From positions 202,348,134-202,412,133 of the forward strand of contig CM068373.1 of NCBI GenBank assembly GCA_034769895.1: DNA of 64,000 bases, in the 5' to 3' direction. Below are positions 49,904 through 63,920 of this stretch, one piece after another; the first letter of the stretch is position 1, and each line of letters starts with the position of its first letter. Origin of the DNA: Magicicada septendecula (Eukaryota > Arthropoda > Insecta > Hemiptera > Cicadidae). The notes beneath the pieces were generated by a model. The model saw nothing but the letters and a program-made list of their open reading frames with translations. It was not told where the DNA came from and made no database searches. The translations under genes and the position numbers were made by a program.

Positions 49904-52900
49904 GATTGACGGTCACTAAAAATTTAAGGATTTACTTAATTAATGTTGTACAAAAGAAAGGTTGATAATGAAATTAAATGATTTTATGAGATTTGGATTC
50001 AAATGAATAATAAATGATTAAGCATGTAATATATTTGGATATTGAGAGTATTGTTATTAGTAGGTGAGGGATGAATTTTACTGTCAATGATCACAGTAAT
50101 GCAAAGTGTTGAAAAGGGATAGAGCATGGGTGATAATTATTAAAGTAAAGGCATTTGAGTTAGTCAATTAAAGTTAATGGGAGTTAGATAAATAAGAATT
50201 TTGAACACACGAAGAGAGTACTAGATATTTTAGGGACACAGTGGTTAGTGATTATACGTAGAGAAGGTGAGTAATATGTGACTAAAGAGTAAATAGTTGA
50301 TGGTGATATTTTGTAGGAAGAGTAGTGGTGTAAGGAGTCCTCAACGAAAAGCGTTGGGGCAGGAGGGGAACCGATATGTGCCGGAAAGGGTTAACTAGGG
50401 AGGGTCCAGGAACCAAATAAGGGAATGAGCATTGGGTAGGGAATACACATCCTAGTACAAAGAGGAGAATAAATTGAGGTAAGTGGAATTAGTGAAGGGT
50501 TTTATAATTGATAGATTGGTGTCATAATATGTAAATCTGGTTGTTAGTGGTTGTTAGTAGGAAGAAAGGGAGTAAGATTATAAATGTAAATGCCATTTCG
50601 ATAAGTCAAATCATAGTGAATACAGGAGTCACCCAGGCTAATCAATGATCAAAATCTGAAAGGTTAAGTACAAAATTCATAGTAGAAAGGTAATATGAAC
50701 TGAAATATAATGTAACATAATTGTTAATAATAAATTTGAATTTTATAGAATTAAATGATACAATAATGAGTAATTAAAAGTTGATATAAAAGAGTTAATA
50801 GAAAATTCAAGTAACAATGTTTATAAATTTCTATATAGCGTAAATCATTTAATAGTGAATGGTTATTTTAATGTAATAATCACAATGTTAATGATGAGTG
50901 TATTATGATGTATTATGTTTATTATGTATTAAGAAATAGTGTGTGTGGAGGAGAAAAGGGGATGATTATTAACAGCGCCGGATAAAAGAATTTCTGTTAA
51001 TAATAATAATAATATTTTATAAAAGAGAAAATGTCTCAGAATTGTAGAAAGAGGGAGATATAGATGATTTTATTTGAGTAAATTTTGATTATGTGTTTAA
51101 ATATTTTGAAAGTATTATTGCATTAGTATAAAGATTTGTGTTTCTTCTTGTTAATGGGAAAGGATTAATTATTATCGATTGGAATCGAAAAATTTTATAA
51201 ATGTAAATGGTAGTGAAATAAGGGAATGGAACATCTGTATAATAATTCTTGTACTAGGTGTTATAAGTTACAGAAAACACAGTGCTTCTTAACACAAACC
51301 AGCACATAGCTAAGGGGAACAGATCAGTTAGGGGTATGGTATTATACCAGGCCACTATTTTGATATTTTTGATTTGTTGTTTCAGTGTCTGGTGATGTTG
51401 TGACGGCGGTCCTGAGCTGGGCAGCGCGTCAGAGCAGGAACGCAAAGCGCCTGATTGGCCTTATGGTGTTGGGATCTCTCTGGAGAAGTCCAGTAAGGTC
51501 ATGCAGGTATGGTCACCATCATTGGACCAAGGGTAAGTGATTGTATATTTTTTTTTAAACAGTAAGGGGGTTGTGGCGACATATCCTAGCTGATCCCTTT
51601 AGGAAGTATGAGTGTGTCAATGAGAGTTTTTATGCTTCGTCATAAAACCTCTCATTGAGGGGGTCTTGTAACAGTACAATTCTGGCCCTATTGTATTTTG
51701 GGGAATAATCAATATAAATTTTATTTTTATTTCAAAGTCACATATAAGAAACTGGTAAAGTCTTATAAAGGTTTGCAACTGCACAATATCGAGTGGACAG
51801 AATTTGCTTCAAGGTCGAGCGTATACGTCCAGAAACAACAACAACATTATTTTGTCATACAAATGTGTCACAAGCTGCACCCATGTATACGTCATACGAA
51901 GGTGTGTAACTACGCAATGTATGCTCGTGTAAGCAGCTAAGGAGTGGTTCTCTACACAAAGGAATTGGTGACGTAGTTACTCCCCACTTCCGAATTGAAA
52001 TGTTGCAAACCTTTTTGCAGTCCTAAATCAGCAGCATCGCCGGCCAGCTGTGTATCAAAATTCTCTAAAACTAAGTCTCGGACGTCCGCTCGTACAACAA
52101 AAAAGTGCAGTATATATATAAAATAATGTAACAGTACAAAGAAAAAACGTAAACACAAAGTTTGGGTAAAAGTTTTAACACCTATTAGTGCGTTTTCAGC
52201 GATGGGACGTCTGCAGGACTATTGGACCATAATTTCAGCTAAGTAACAATGTGGGGTACCCAAAAAGTTTAGATAAGGGCAATACAAAATTTTCAGTATT
52301 CAATAATAATAAAATGAGCTCAATTTGGGAAAAAATTAAAAGAAAATTGTACCAGGAATGCGAGCGTGAGTGAATGAGAGAATGTCTAACTAAATAACAA
52401 GTGCTGGGTTGTGAAGTAATTTCTAATTATGATATCATAAAATATAATTGAATATGTTATTTTGGAGGGCTACTGAAATGTTAAAGGGGATTTTTAAACT
52501 TGTATAGTAGAACTGCGTCTCATGATGCAACGCCAAATGGCATATAGTAGCGTGCTTATTTTCGCACGGTAGAGTCTCGTTCATGTACGTAATATGATAA
52601 TAAAAGGTAATGTCATTTGGTAAACATTTCAAGCAAGCGTAAATTATTTCAGATAACACATTCCGCTAATTCTGGTTCGCTTAACCGAATTCTGCCCTTA
52701 AAGGTAAGTAAATCTTATAATGTTCTTGTAATAACAAGATGGCGCCTGAACCAAAGTTGAATAAAATTATTGATATTCCATATTAAAATTATGGCAGTAG
52801 ATAAATTAATATAACATTGGCGCCTTGCGAACAGGGACTCTACATAAAATTTTATGTGAAGTAAGTCTACCGGAAAGAGCGGAAGGGTTATCTGAAGTAA

Positions 52901-52990
52901 TATATATAATTTCAAGACACATAAACATAAACGTAGAGATAGGGTATGTTATAAGGTTATGTGCATGCATGTGTAGCATAAATAAGCAAA

Positions 52991-54468
52991 ATGAGTACTA
53001 GTAAAAATAATGACGAAAACGTCAGCGTCATTGACGAAACAGTTACGAGTGAGATATGTGTTCAATTAACCCCAATTAGCCAGATCGGTGAGTTCAGTGC
53101 CACCGGATTAGTCGAATTAGATACAGTTCAAATAACACCCATCTCAACTCAGTACGAAAATAAAACAGATGAGATTAGTGCAATGATGCAATTACTGTTA
53201 AAGATAGATAATAAATGTGATGAGCAAAAAAGCGAAATAAAAGAAATTAAGAGTAGTTTTAATAATAAATTCGATGAGCAGAATATAAGATTTGATAATT
53301 TTGATAAAACATTTAACGAGCAGAAAAATTAAATCAAAAATAGTTTTGATGAAAAGTTCAATGAAATGACAAAAGAAATTAAAAGACAAAATGTTAAGTT
53401 AGATAAAAGAATCGATGAAATCAATGCACATTTCGATAAAACGAAAGAAGAAATTGTAGCGTTAGTAAATGAGAAGTTCGATAGACCAAAGAATAAAATA
53501 GACGAGAATAAAAGTGGGGTAGAGAATAGTAGAAAAACAGGTAAATTAAACGTAAATAAAGACGGTCAGATGACAAATAATAAGGTAAGTGGTGTTGAAA
53601 ATTATGACAATACAAACAAAAATATGGTGTTAGAAAATAATTGTGTGGATATTGATAGTGATAACGAAATTTGAGAGAGAGTAGAAGTTGAAAATGAGGG
53701 GATGTTGGTGTGCGTTGAGTCAGAGAGAAAGCAGAGAGAAAGTATATTTGTAGAGGAGATGCACGGGGTAAATTTTTCCCTTGATATTGTAGTTGGGGGT
53801 AAAGTAAAGACTTCACATGTGTTTAGGAAGGACGAGAGTTCCTTCAGTGTATATTTGGAAGACGATAGGTCTGCAAATAAAGTTGTCCCTAGTTTTTTTT
53901 GTGCACCTCATAGGTGGTGCAGTAATTGTGAGTTAGTGACCCCTGAATATTTTGAGAGAGAGAGAGCGTAGCTTGGTGTTATTGTGAGAAATATTTTGAG
54001 AGTGAGAGATATTGTGAGAGAAAGAGAGAGATAGAGATTTTTAAAGTAAATAGAAACTATGAAGAGTTTATAGAGAGATTAGTTGGAGAGAGAAGTAATA
54101 ATAATAACGAGTACTTACCTTGTGGTGAAGCTGAGATAGCAGCAACAGTACATGATGATAATAATGATAAAAAGTACTTACCTTGTGAAGTAAAGGGTGG
54201 AGTAGTAGATAACTATGATGACGATAGTAATGACTTTATAACTTACCTAATCAGGACAGATAATACTAACGGTGACAGGACCATACCCGATGATGACATG
54301 GTATATGATAAATTGATATGGAATAAACCAATTAATTCAAACGACATTGTGGAGGAAGAATATAAAAGTTTAAATAAATATTATGTTGATAATAATAATA
54401 TAATATGTTTAATAAAAAATAAGTTGTATAGACCTAAGATTCGACTGTTGTTCAATGATGGAGGATAG
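52991..54468 (+). pseudogene. gag/pol-like pseudogene (U10)
   Basis: Shared TAA 53330-53332 and TGA 53672-53674; 3' frame open to 54468. Confidence 0.55.
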
Positions 54469-54783
54469 AGTGTTTATTGTGTGATGAACATTTAATTATG
54501 TGGACAGTGTTTTTTAAAATGGACTGTTTATGAACTGATTTTGGTCAATGATAAAATAATGAGTTTGGAGTGTATATTTTGTGTGTGTATTAATGTAAAT
54601 GTATTTGTGTATTCTTGATGTTGTGTATTACATGTAATTTCATGTAAACCATGTATGTAACAGGAAGTTATAGTTTAATTGATTTAATAATAACAATTAA
54701 CCTTTTTTGACTAAATAAGTGATGAAAGTAATGATAAAATTTTAAATAATTGAATTAAATAATTCAAGATTAATTACTTAATT

Positions 54784-55368
54784 AATCAATGTTGTAGTGG
54801 ATGGTTAGTGAGGATCAGTCAATAATACAAATTTTAGATATTTTGCGTCGACGTTTCGACAATATTTATTGTCATCTTCAGGACCTGTTTATGAAATACA
54901 ATAGAAATATCAAACATAACAAAACAATTAAATATTTGGGTGAACGTGTTGGTGATGTGAGTGTGTGCATGCGTATGTATGTATCATTTTATGTGTGAAG
55001 ACTTATGATAGTTTGTTTACATCTTCAAAATTATCTTTAAGAAAACGAGCAAATTATAGTATAAGAGAACTTAATTTATACAGTATTACAATTTATCTTA
55101 CTAAATGTAATGTTATTTTAATTAATTAAACAAACAGTAATCAACAATTGGATATTAGATTGGTACATAAATTGTTTATACCTACAACAGTCAACATATA
55201 GCAAAGTAATATATTCCGTATAACTAAAACAGATTAGGGGATGTTCACTGCGTAATTATTAAAAGTTATTTTTACCATGTTTCACTCCCTACTGGTGTTA
55301 ACAAACAATCATAATTTAGAAACAAATTACTGACTGATCCTCACTAACCATCCACTAAAACATTGATT
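54784..55368. mobile_element. Inverted-repeat element, U11 copy
   Basis: U6-type matched arms. Confidence 0.6.
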
Positions 55369-58300
55369 GATTGACGGTCACTAAAAATTTAAGGATTTAC
55401 TTAATTAATGTTGTACAAAAGAAAGGTTGATAATGAAATTAAATGATTTTATGAGATTTGGATTCAAATGAATAATAAATGATTAAGCATGTAATATATT
55501 TGGATATTGAGAGTATTGTTATTAGTAGGTGAGGGATGAATTTTACTGTCAATGATCACAGTAATGCAAAGTGTTGAAAAGGGATAGAGCATGGGTGATA
55601 ATTATTAAAGTAAAGGCATTTGAGTTAGTCAATTAAAGTTAATGGGAGTTAGATAAATAAGAATTTTGAACACACGAAGAGAGTACTAGATATTTTAGGG
55701 ACACAGTGGTTAGTGATTATACGTAGAGAAGGTGAGTAATATGTGACTAAAGAGTAAATAGTTGATGGTGATATTTTGTAGGAAGAGTAGTGGTGTAAGG
55801 AGTCCTCAACGAAAAGCGTTGGGGCAGGAGGGGAACCGATATGTGCCGGAAAGGGTTAACTAGGGAGGGTCCAGGAACCAAATAAGGGAATGAGCATTGG
55901 GTAGGGAATACACATCCTAGTACAAAGAGGAGAATAAATTGAGGTAAGTGGAATTAGTGAAGGGTTTTATAATTGAGAGATTGGTGTCATAATATGTAAA
56001 TCTGGTTGTTAGTGGTTGTTAGTAGGAAGAAAGGGAGTAAGATTATAAATGTAAATGCCATTTCGATAAGTCAAATCATAGTGAATACAGGAGTCACCCA
56101 GGCTAATCAATGATCAAAATCTGAAAGGTTAAGTACAAAATTCATAGTAGAAAGGTAATATGAACTGAAATATAATGTAACATAATTGTTAATAATAAAT
56201 TTGAATTTTATAGAATTAAATGATACAATAATGAGTAATTAAAAGTTGATATAAAAGAGTTAATAGAAAATTCAAGTAACAATGTTTATAAATTTCTATA
56301 TAGCGTAAATCATTTAATAGTGAATGGTTATTTTAATGTAATAATCACAATGTTAATGATGAGTGTATTATGATGTATTATGTTTATTATGTATTAAGAA
56401 ATAGTGTGTGTGGAGGAGAAAAGGGGATGATTATTAACAGCGCCGGATAAAAGAATTTCTGTTAATAATAATAATAATATTTTATAAAAGAGAAAATGTC
56501 TCAGAATTGTAGAAAGAGGGAGATATAGATGATTTTATTTGAGTAAATTTTGATTATGTGTTTAAATATTTTGAAAGTATTATTGCATTAGTATAAAGAT
56601 TTGTGTTTCTTCTTGTTAATGGGAAAGGATTAATTATTATCGATTGGAATCGAAAAATTTTATAAATGTAAATGGTAGTGAAATAAGGGAATGGAACATC
56701 TGTATAATAATTCTTGTACTAGGTGTTATAAGTTACAGAAAACACAGTGCTTCTTAACACAAACCAGCACATAGCTAAGGGGAACAGATCAGTTAGGGGT
56801 ATGGTATTATACCAGGCCACTATTTTGATATTTTTGATTTGTTGTTTCAGTGTCTGGTGATGTTGTGACGGCGGTCCTGAGCTGGGCAGCGCGTCAGAGC
56901 AGGAATGCAAAGCGCCTGATTGGCCTTATGGTGTTGGGATCTCTCTGGAGAAGTCCAGTAAGGTCATGCAGGTATGGTCACCATCATTGGACCAAGGGTA
57001 AGTGATTGTATATTTTTTTTTAAACAGTAAGGGGGTTGTGGCGACATATCCTAGCTGATCCCTTTAGGAAGTATGAGTGTGTCAATGAGAGTTTTTATGC
57101 TTCGTCATAAAACCTCTCATTGAGGGGGTCTTGTAACAGTACAATTCTGGCCCTATTGTATTTTGGGGAATAATCAATATAAATTTTATTTTTATTTCAA
57201 AGTCACATATAAGAAACTGGTAAAGTCTTATAAAGGTTTGCAACTGCACAATATCGAGTGGACAGAATTTGCTTCAAGGTCGAGCGTATACGTCCAGAAA
57301 CAACAACAACATTATTTTGTCATACAAATGTGTCACAAGCTGCACCCATGTATACGTCATACGAAGGTGTGTAACTACGCAATGTATGCTCGTGTAAGCA
57401 GCTAAGGAGTGGTTCTCTACACAAAGGAATTGGTGACGTAGTTACTCCCCACTTCCGAATTGAAATGTTGCAAACCTTTTTTCAGTCCTAAATCAGCAGC
57501 ATCGCCGGCCAGCTGTGTATCAAAATTCTCTAAAACTAAGTCTCGGACGTCCGCTCGTACAACAAAAAAGTGCAGTATATATATAAAATAATGTAACAGT
57601 ACAAAGAAAAAACGTAAACACAAAGTTTGGGTAAAAGTTTTAACACCTATTAGTGCGTTTTCAGCGATGGGACGTCTGCAGGACTATTGGACCATAATTT
57701 CAGCTAAGTAACAATGTGGGGTACCCAAAAAGTTTAGATAAGGGCAATACAAAATTTTCAGTATTCAATAATAATAAAATGAGCTCAATTTGGGAAAAAA
57801 TTAAAAGAAAATTGTACCAGGAATGCGAGCGTGAGTGAATGAGAGAATGTCTAACTAAATAACAAGTGCTGGGTTGTGAAGTAATTTCTAATTATGATAT
57901 CATAAAATATAATTGAATATGTTATTTTGGAGGGCTACTGAAATGTTAAAGGGGATTTTTAAACTTGTATAGTAGAACTGCGTCTCATGATGCAACGCCA
58001 AATGGCATATAGTAGCGTGCTTATTTTCGCACGGTAGAGTCTCGTTCATGTACGTAATATGATAATAAAAGGTAATGTCATTTGGTAAACATTTCAAGCA
58101 AGCGTAAATTATTTCAGATAACACATTCCGCTAATTCTGGTTCGCTTAACCGAATTCTGCCCTTAAAGGTAAGTAAATCTTATAATGTTCTTGTAATAAC
58201 AAGATGGCGCCTGAACCAAAGTTGAATAAAATTATTGATATTCCATATTAAAATTATGGCAGTAGATAAATTAATATAACATTGGCGCCTTGCGAACAGG

Positions 58301-58455
58301 GACTCTACATAAAATTTTATGTGAAGTAAGTCTACCGGAAAGAGCGGAAGGGTTATCTGAAGTAATATATATAATTTCAAGACACATAAACATAAACGTA
58401 GAGATAGGGTATGTTATAAGGTTATGTGCATGCATGTGTAGCATAAATAAGCAAA

Positions 58456-59933
58456 ATGAGTACTAGTAAAAATAATGACGAAAACGTCAGCGTCATTGAC
58501 GAAACAGTTACGAGTGAGATATGTGTTCAATTAACCCCAATTAGCCAGATCGGTGAGTTCAGTGCCACCGGATTAGTCGAATTAGATACAGTTCAAATAA
58601 CACCCATCTCAACTCAGTACGAAAATAAAACAGATGAGATTAGTGCAATGATGCAATTACTGTTAAAGATAGATAATAAATGTGATGAGCAAAAAAGCGA
58701 AATAAAAGAAATTAAGAGTAGTTTTAATAATAAATTCGATGAGCAGAATATAAGATTTGATAATTTTGATAAAACATTTAACGAGCAGAAAAATTAAATC
58801 AAAAATAGTTTTGATGAAAAGTTCAATGAAATGACAAAAGAAATTAAAAGACAAAATGTTAAGTTAGATAAAAGAATCGATGAAATCAATGCACATTTCG
58901 ATAAAACGAAAGAAGAAATTGTAGCGTTAGTAAATGAGAAGTTCGATAGACCAAAGAATAAAATAGACGAGAATAAAAGTGGGGTAGAGAATAGTAGAAA
59001 AACAGGTAAATTAAACGTAAATAAAGACGGTCAGATGACAAATAATAAGGTAAGTGGTGTTGAAAATTATGACAATACAAACAAAAATATGGTGTTAGAA
59101 AATAATTGTGTGGATATTGATAGTGATAACGAAATTTGAGAGAGAGTAGAAGTTGAAAATGAGGGGATGTTGGTGTGCGTTGAGTCAGAGAGAAAGCAGA
59201 GAGAAAGTATATTTGTAGAGGAGATGCACGGGGTAAATTTTTCCCTTGATATTGTAGTTGGGGGTAAAGTAAAGACTTCACATGTGTTTAGGAAGGACGA
59301 GAGTTCCTTCAGTGTATATTTGGAAGACGATAGGTCTGCAAATAAAGTTGTCCCTAGTTTTTTTTGTGCACCTCATAGGTGGTGCAGTAATTGTGAGTTA
59401 GTGACCCCTGAATATTTTGAGAGAGAGAGAGCGTAGCTTGGTGTTATTGTGAGAAATATTTTGAGAGTGAGAGATATTGTGAGAGAAAGAGAGAGATAGA
59501 GATTTTTAAAGTAAATAGAAACTATGAAGAGTTTATAGAGAGATTAGTTGGAGAGAGAAGTAATAATAATAACGAGTACTTACCTTGTGGTGAAGCTGAG
59601 ATAGCAGCAACAGTACATGATGATAATAATGAAAAAAAGTACTTACCTTGTGAAGTAAAGGGTGGAGTAGTAGATAACTATGATGACGATAGTAATGACT
59701 TTATAACTTACCTAATCAGGACAGATAATACTAACGGTGACAGGACCATACCCGATGATGACATGGTATATGATAAATTGATATGGAATAAACCAATTAA
59801 TTCAAACGACATTGTGGAGGAAGAATATAAAAGTTTAAATAAATATTATGTTGATAATAATAATATAATATGTTTAATAAAAAATAAGTTGTATAGACCT
59901 AAGATTCGACTGTTGTTCAATGATGGAGGATAG
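58456..59933 (+). pseudogene. gag/pol-like pseudogene (U11)
   Basis: Shared TAA 58795-58797 and TGA 59137-59139. One Asp-to-Glu change near 59632 in the 3' frame, which stays open to 59933. Confidence 0.55.
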
Positions 59934-60248
59934 AGTGTTTATTGTGTGATGAACATTTAATTATGTGGACAGTGTTTTTTAAAATGGACTGTTTATGAAC
60001 TGATTTTGGTCAATGATAAAATAATGAGTTTGGAGTGTATATTTTTTGTGTGTATTAATGTAAATGTATTTGTGTATTCTTGATGTTGTGTATTACATGT
60101 AATTTCATGTAAACCATGTATGTAACAGGAAGTTATAGTTTAATTGATTTAATAATAACAATTAACCTTTTTTGACTAAATAAGTGATGAAAGTAATGAT
60201 AAAATTTTAAATAATTGAATTAAATAATTCAAGATTAATTACTTAATT

Positions 60249-60833
60249 AATCAATGTTGTAGTGGATGGTTAGTGAGGATCAGTCAATAATACAAATTTT
60301 AGATATTTTGCGTCGACGTTTCGACAATATTTATTGTCATCTTCAGGACCTGTTTATGAAATACAATAGAAATATCAAACATAACAAAACAATTAAATAT
60401 TTGGGTGAACGTGTTGGTGATGTGAGTGTGTGCATGCGTATGTATGTATCATTTTATGTGTGAAGACTTATGATAGTTTGTTTACATCTTCAAAATTATC
60501 TTTAAGAAAACGAGCAAATTATAGTATAAGAGAACTTAATTTATACAGTATTACAATTTATCTTACTAAATGTAATGTTATTTTAATTAATTAAACAAAC
60601 AGTAATCAACAATTGGATATTAGATTGGTACATAAATTGTTTATACCTACAACAGTCAACATATAGCAAAGTAATATATTCCGTATAACTAAAACAGATT
60701 AGGGGATGTTCACTGCGTAATTATTAAAAGTTATTTTTACCATGTTTCACTCCCTACTGGTGTTAACAAACAATCATAATTTAGAAACAAATTACTGACT
60801 GATCCTCACTAACCATCCACTAAAACATTGATT
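60249..60833. mobile_element. Inverted-repeat element, U12 copy
   Basis: U6-type matched arms. Confidence 0.6.
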
Positions 60834-63800
60834 GATTGACGGTCACTAAAAATTTAAGGATTTACTTAATTAATGTTGTACAAAAGAAAGGTTGATAATG
60901 AAATTAAATGATTTTATGAGATTTGGATTCAAATGAATAATAAATGATTAAGCATGTAATATATTTGGATATTGAGAGTATTGTTATTAGTAGGTGAGGG
61001 ATGAATTTTACTGTCAATGATCACAGTAATGCAAAGTGTTGAAAAGGGATAGAGCATGGGTGATAATTATTAAAGTAAAGGCATTTGAGTTAGTCAATTA
61101 AAGTTAATGGGAGTTAGATAAATAAGAATTTTGAACACACGAAGAGAGTACTAGATATTTTAGGGACACAGTGGTTAGTGATTATACGTAGAGAAGGTGA
61201 GTAATATGTGACTAAAGAGTAAATAGTTGATGGTGATATTTTGTAGGAAGAGTAGTGGTGTAAGGAGTCCTCAACGAAAAGCGTTGGGGCAGGAGGGGAA
61301 CCGATATGTGCCGGAAAGGGTTAACTAGGGAGGGTCCAGGAACCAAATAAGGGAATGAGCATTGGGTAGGGAATACACATCCTAGTACAAAGAGGAGAAT
61401 AAATTGAGGTAAGTGGAATTAGTGAAGGGTTTTATAATTGAGAGATTGGTGTCATAATATGTAAATCTGGTTGTTAGTGGTTGTTAGTAGGAAGAAAGGG
61501 AGTAAGATTATAAATGTAAATGCCATTTCGATAAGTCAAATCATAGTGAATACAGGAGTCACCCAGGCTAATCAATGATCAAAATCTGAAAGGTTAAGTA
61601 CAAAATTCATAGTAGAAAGGTAATATGAACTGAAATATAATGTAACATAATTGTTAATAATAAATTTGAATTTTATAGAATTAAATGATACAATAATGAG
61701 TAATTAAAAGTTGATATAAAAGAGTTAATAGAAAATTCAAGTAACAATGTTTATAAATTTCTATATAGCGTAAATCATTTAATAGTGAATGGTTATTTTA
61801 ATGTAATAATCACAATGTTAATGATGAGTGTATTATGATGTATTATGTTTATTATGTATTAAGAAATAGTGTGTGTGGAGGAGAAAAGGGGATGATTATT
61901 AACAGCGCCGGATAAAAGAATTTCTGTTAATAATAATAATAATATTTTATAAAAGAGAAAATGTCTCAGAATTGTAGAAAGAGGGAGATATAGATGATTT
62001 TATTTGAGTAAATTTTGATTATGTGTTTAAATATTTTGAAAGTATTATTGCATTAGTATAAAGATTTGTGTTTCTTCTTGTTAATGGGAAAGGATTAATT
62101 ATTATCGATTGGAATCGAAAAATTTTATAAATGTAAATGGTAGTGAAATAAGGGAATGGAACATCTGTATAATAATTCTTGTACTAGGTGTTATAAGTTA
62201 CAGAAAACACAGTGCTTCTTAACACAAACCAGCACATAGCTAAGGGGAACAGATCAGTTAGGGGTATGGTATTATACCAGGCCACTATTTTGATATTTTT
62301 GATTTGTTGTTTCAGTGTCTGGTGATGTTGTGACGGCGGTCCTGAGCTGGGCAGCGCGTCAGAGCAGGAACGCAAAGCGCCTGATTGGCCTTATGGTGTT
62401 GGGATCTCTCTGGAGAAGTCCAGTAAGGTCATGCAGGTATGGTCACCATCATTGGACCAAGGGTAAGTGATTGTATATTTTTTTTTAAACAGTAAGGGGG
62501 TTGTGGCGACATATCCTAGCTGATCCCTTTAGGAAGTATGAGTGTGTCAATGAGAGTTTTTATGCTTCGTCATAAAACCTCTCATTGAGGGGGTCTTGTA
62601 ACAGTACAATTCTGGCCCTATTGTATTTTGGGGAATAATCAATATAAATTTTATTTTTATTTCAAAGTCACATATAAGAAACTGGTAAAGTCTTATAAAG
62701 GTTTGCAACTGCACAATATCGAGTGGACAGAATTTGCTTCAAGGTCGAGCGTATACGTCCAGAAACAACAACAACATTATTTTGTCATACAAATGTGTCA
62801 CAAGCTGCACCCATGTATACGTCATACGAAGGTGTGTAACTACGCAATGTATGCTCGTGTAAGCAGCTAAGGAGTGGTTCTCTACACAAAGGAATTGGTG
62901 ACGTAGTTACTCCCCACTTCCGAATTGAAATGTTGCAAACCTTTTTGCAGTCCTAAATCAGCAGCGTCGCCGGCCAGCTGTGTATCAAAATTCTCTAAAA
63001 CTAAGTCTCGGACGTCCGCTCGTACAACAAAAAAGTGCAGTATATATATAAAATAATGTAACAGTACAAAGAAAAAACGTAAACACAAAGTTTGGGTAAA
63101 AGTTTTAACACCTATTAGTGCGTTTTCAGCGATGGGACGTCTGCAGGACTATTGGACCATAATTTCAGCTAAGTAACAATGTGGGGTACCCAAAAAGTTT
63201 AGATAAGGGCAATACAAAATTTTCAGTATTCAATAATAATAAAATGAGCTCAATTTGGGAAAAAATTAAAAGAAAATTGTACCAGGAATGCGAGCGTGAG
63301 TGAATGAGAGAATGTCTAACTAAATAACAAGTGCTGGGTTGTGAAGTAATTTCTAATTATGATATCATAAAATATAATTGAATATGTTATTTTGGAGGGC
63401 TACTGAAATGTTAAAGGGGATTTTTAAACTTGTATAGTAGAACTGCGTCTCATGATGCAACGCCAAATGGCATATAGTAGCGTGCTTATTTTCGCACGGT
63501 AGAGTCTCGTTCATGTACGTAATATGATAATAAAAGGTAATGTCATTTGGTAAACATTTCAAGCAAGCGTAAATTATTTCAGATAACACATTCCGCTAAT
63601 TCTGGTTCGCTTAACCGAATTCTGCCCTTAAAGGTAAGTAAATCTTATAATGTTCTTGTAATAACAAGATGGCGCCTGAACCAAAGTTGAATAAAATTAT
63701 TGATATTCCATATTAAAATTATGGCAGTAGATAAATTAATATAACATTGGCGCCTTGCGAACAGGGACTCTACATAAAATTTTATGTGAAGTAAGTCTAC

Positions 63801-63920
63801 CGGAAAGAGCGGAAGGGTTATCTGAAGTAATATATATAATTTCAAGACACATAAACATAAACGTAGAGATAGGGTATGTTATAAGGTTATGTGCATGCAT
63901 GTGTAGCATAAATAAGCAAA

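Larger units (their letters stand above)
33798..50205 (+). repeat. Higher-order block 2 (16,408 bp, three units)
   Basis: Second tandem copy of block 1 (3' part of U7, U8, U9, 5' part of U10). A handful of differences from block 1 shows that it is a genuine, somewhat aged duplication. Confidence 0.88.
49319..54783 (+). repeat. Repeat unit U10 (5465 bp)
   Basis: Class A. Its part up to about 50,205 is the right end of the second 16,408-bp block and matches the 5' part of U7. The remainder matches U11 and U12 at a fixed 5465-bp spacing. Confidence 0.95.
54784..60248 (+). repeat. Repeat unit U11 (5465 bp)
   Basis: Class A, almost identical to U10 and U12. Private variants include one silent change in the exon-like block near 56906 and one in the minus-strand tail near 57481. 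Confidence 0.95.

Noticed and set aside
17390..50205. Assembly duplication as the explanation for the 16,408-bp repeat
   Set aside because: The two blocks differ at several scattered positions (for example 21926/38334, 23175/39583 and gag codons 21-23 of U6 and U9), so they are not one sequence placed twice. Long-read spanning would settle this fully.
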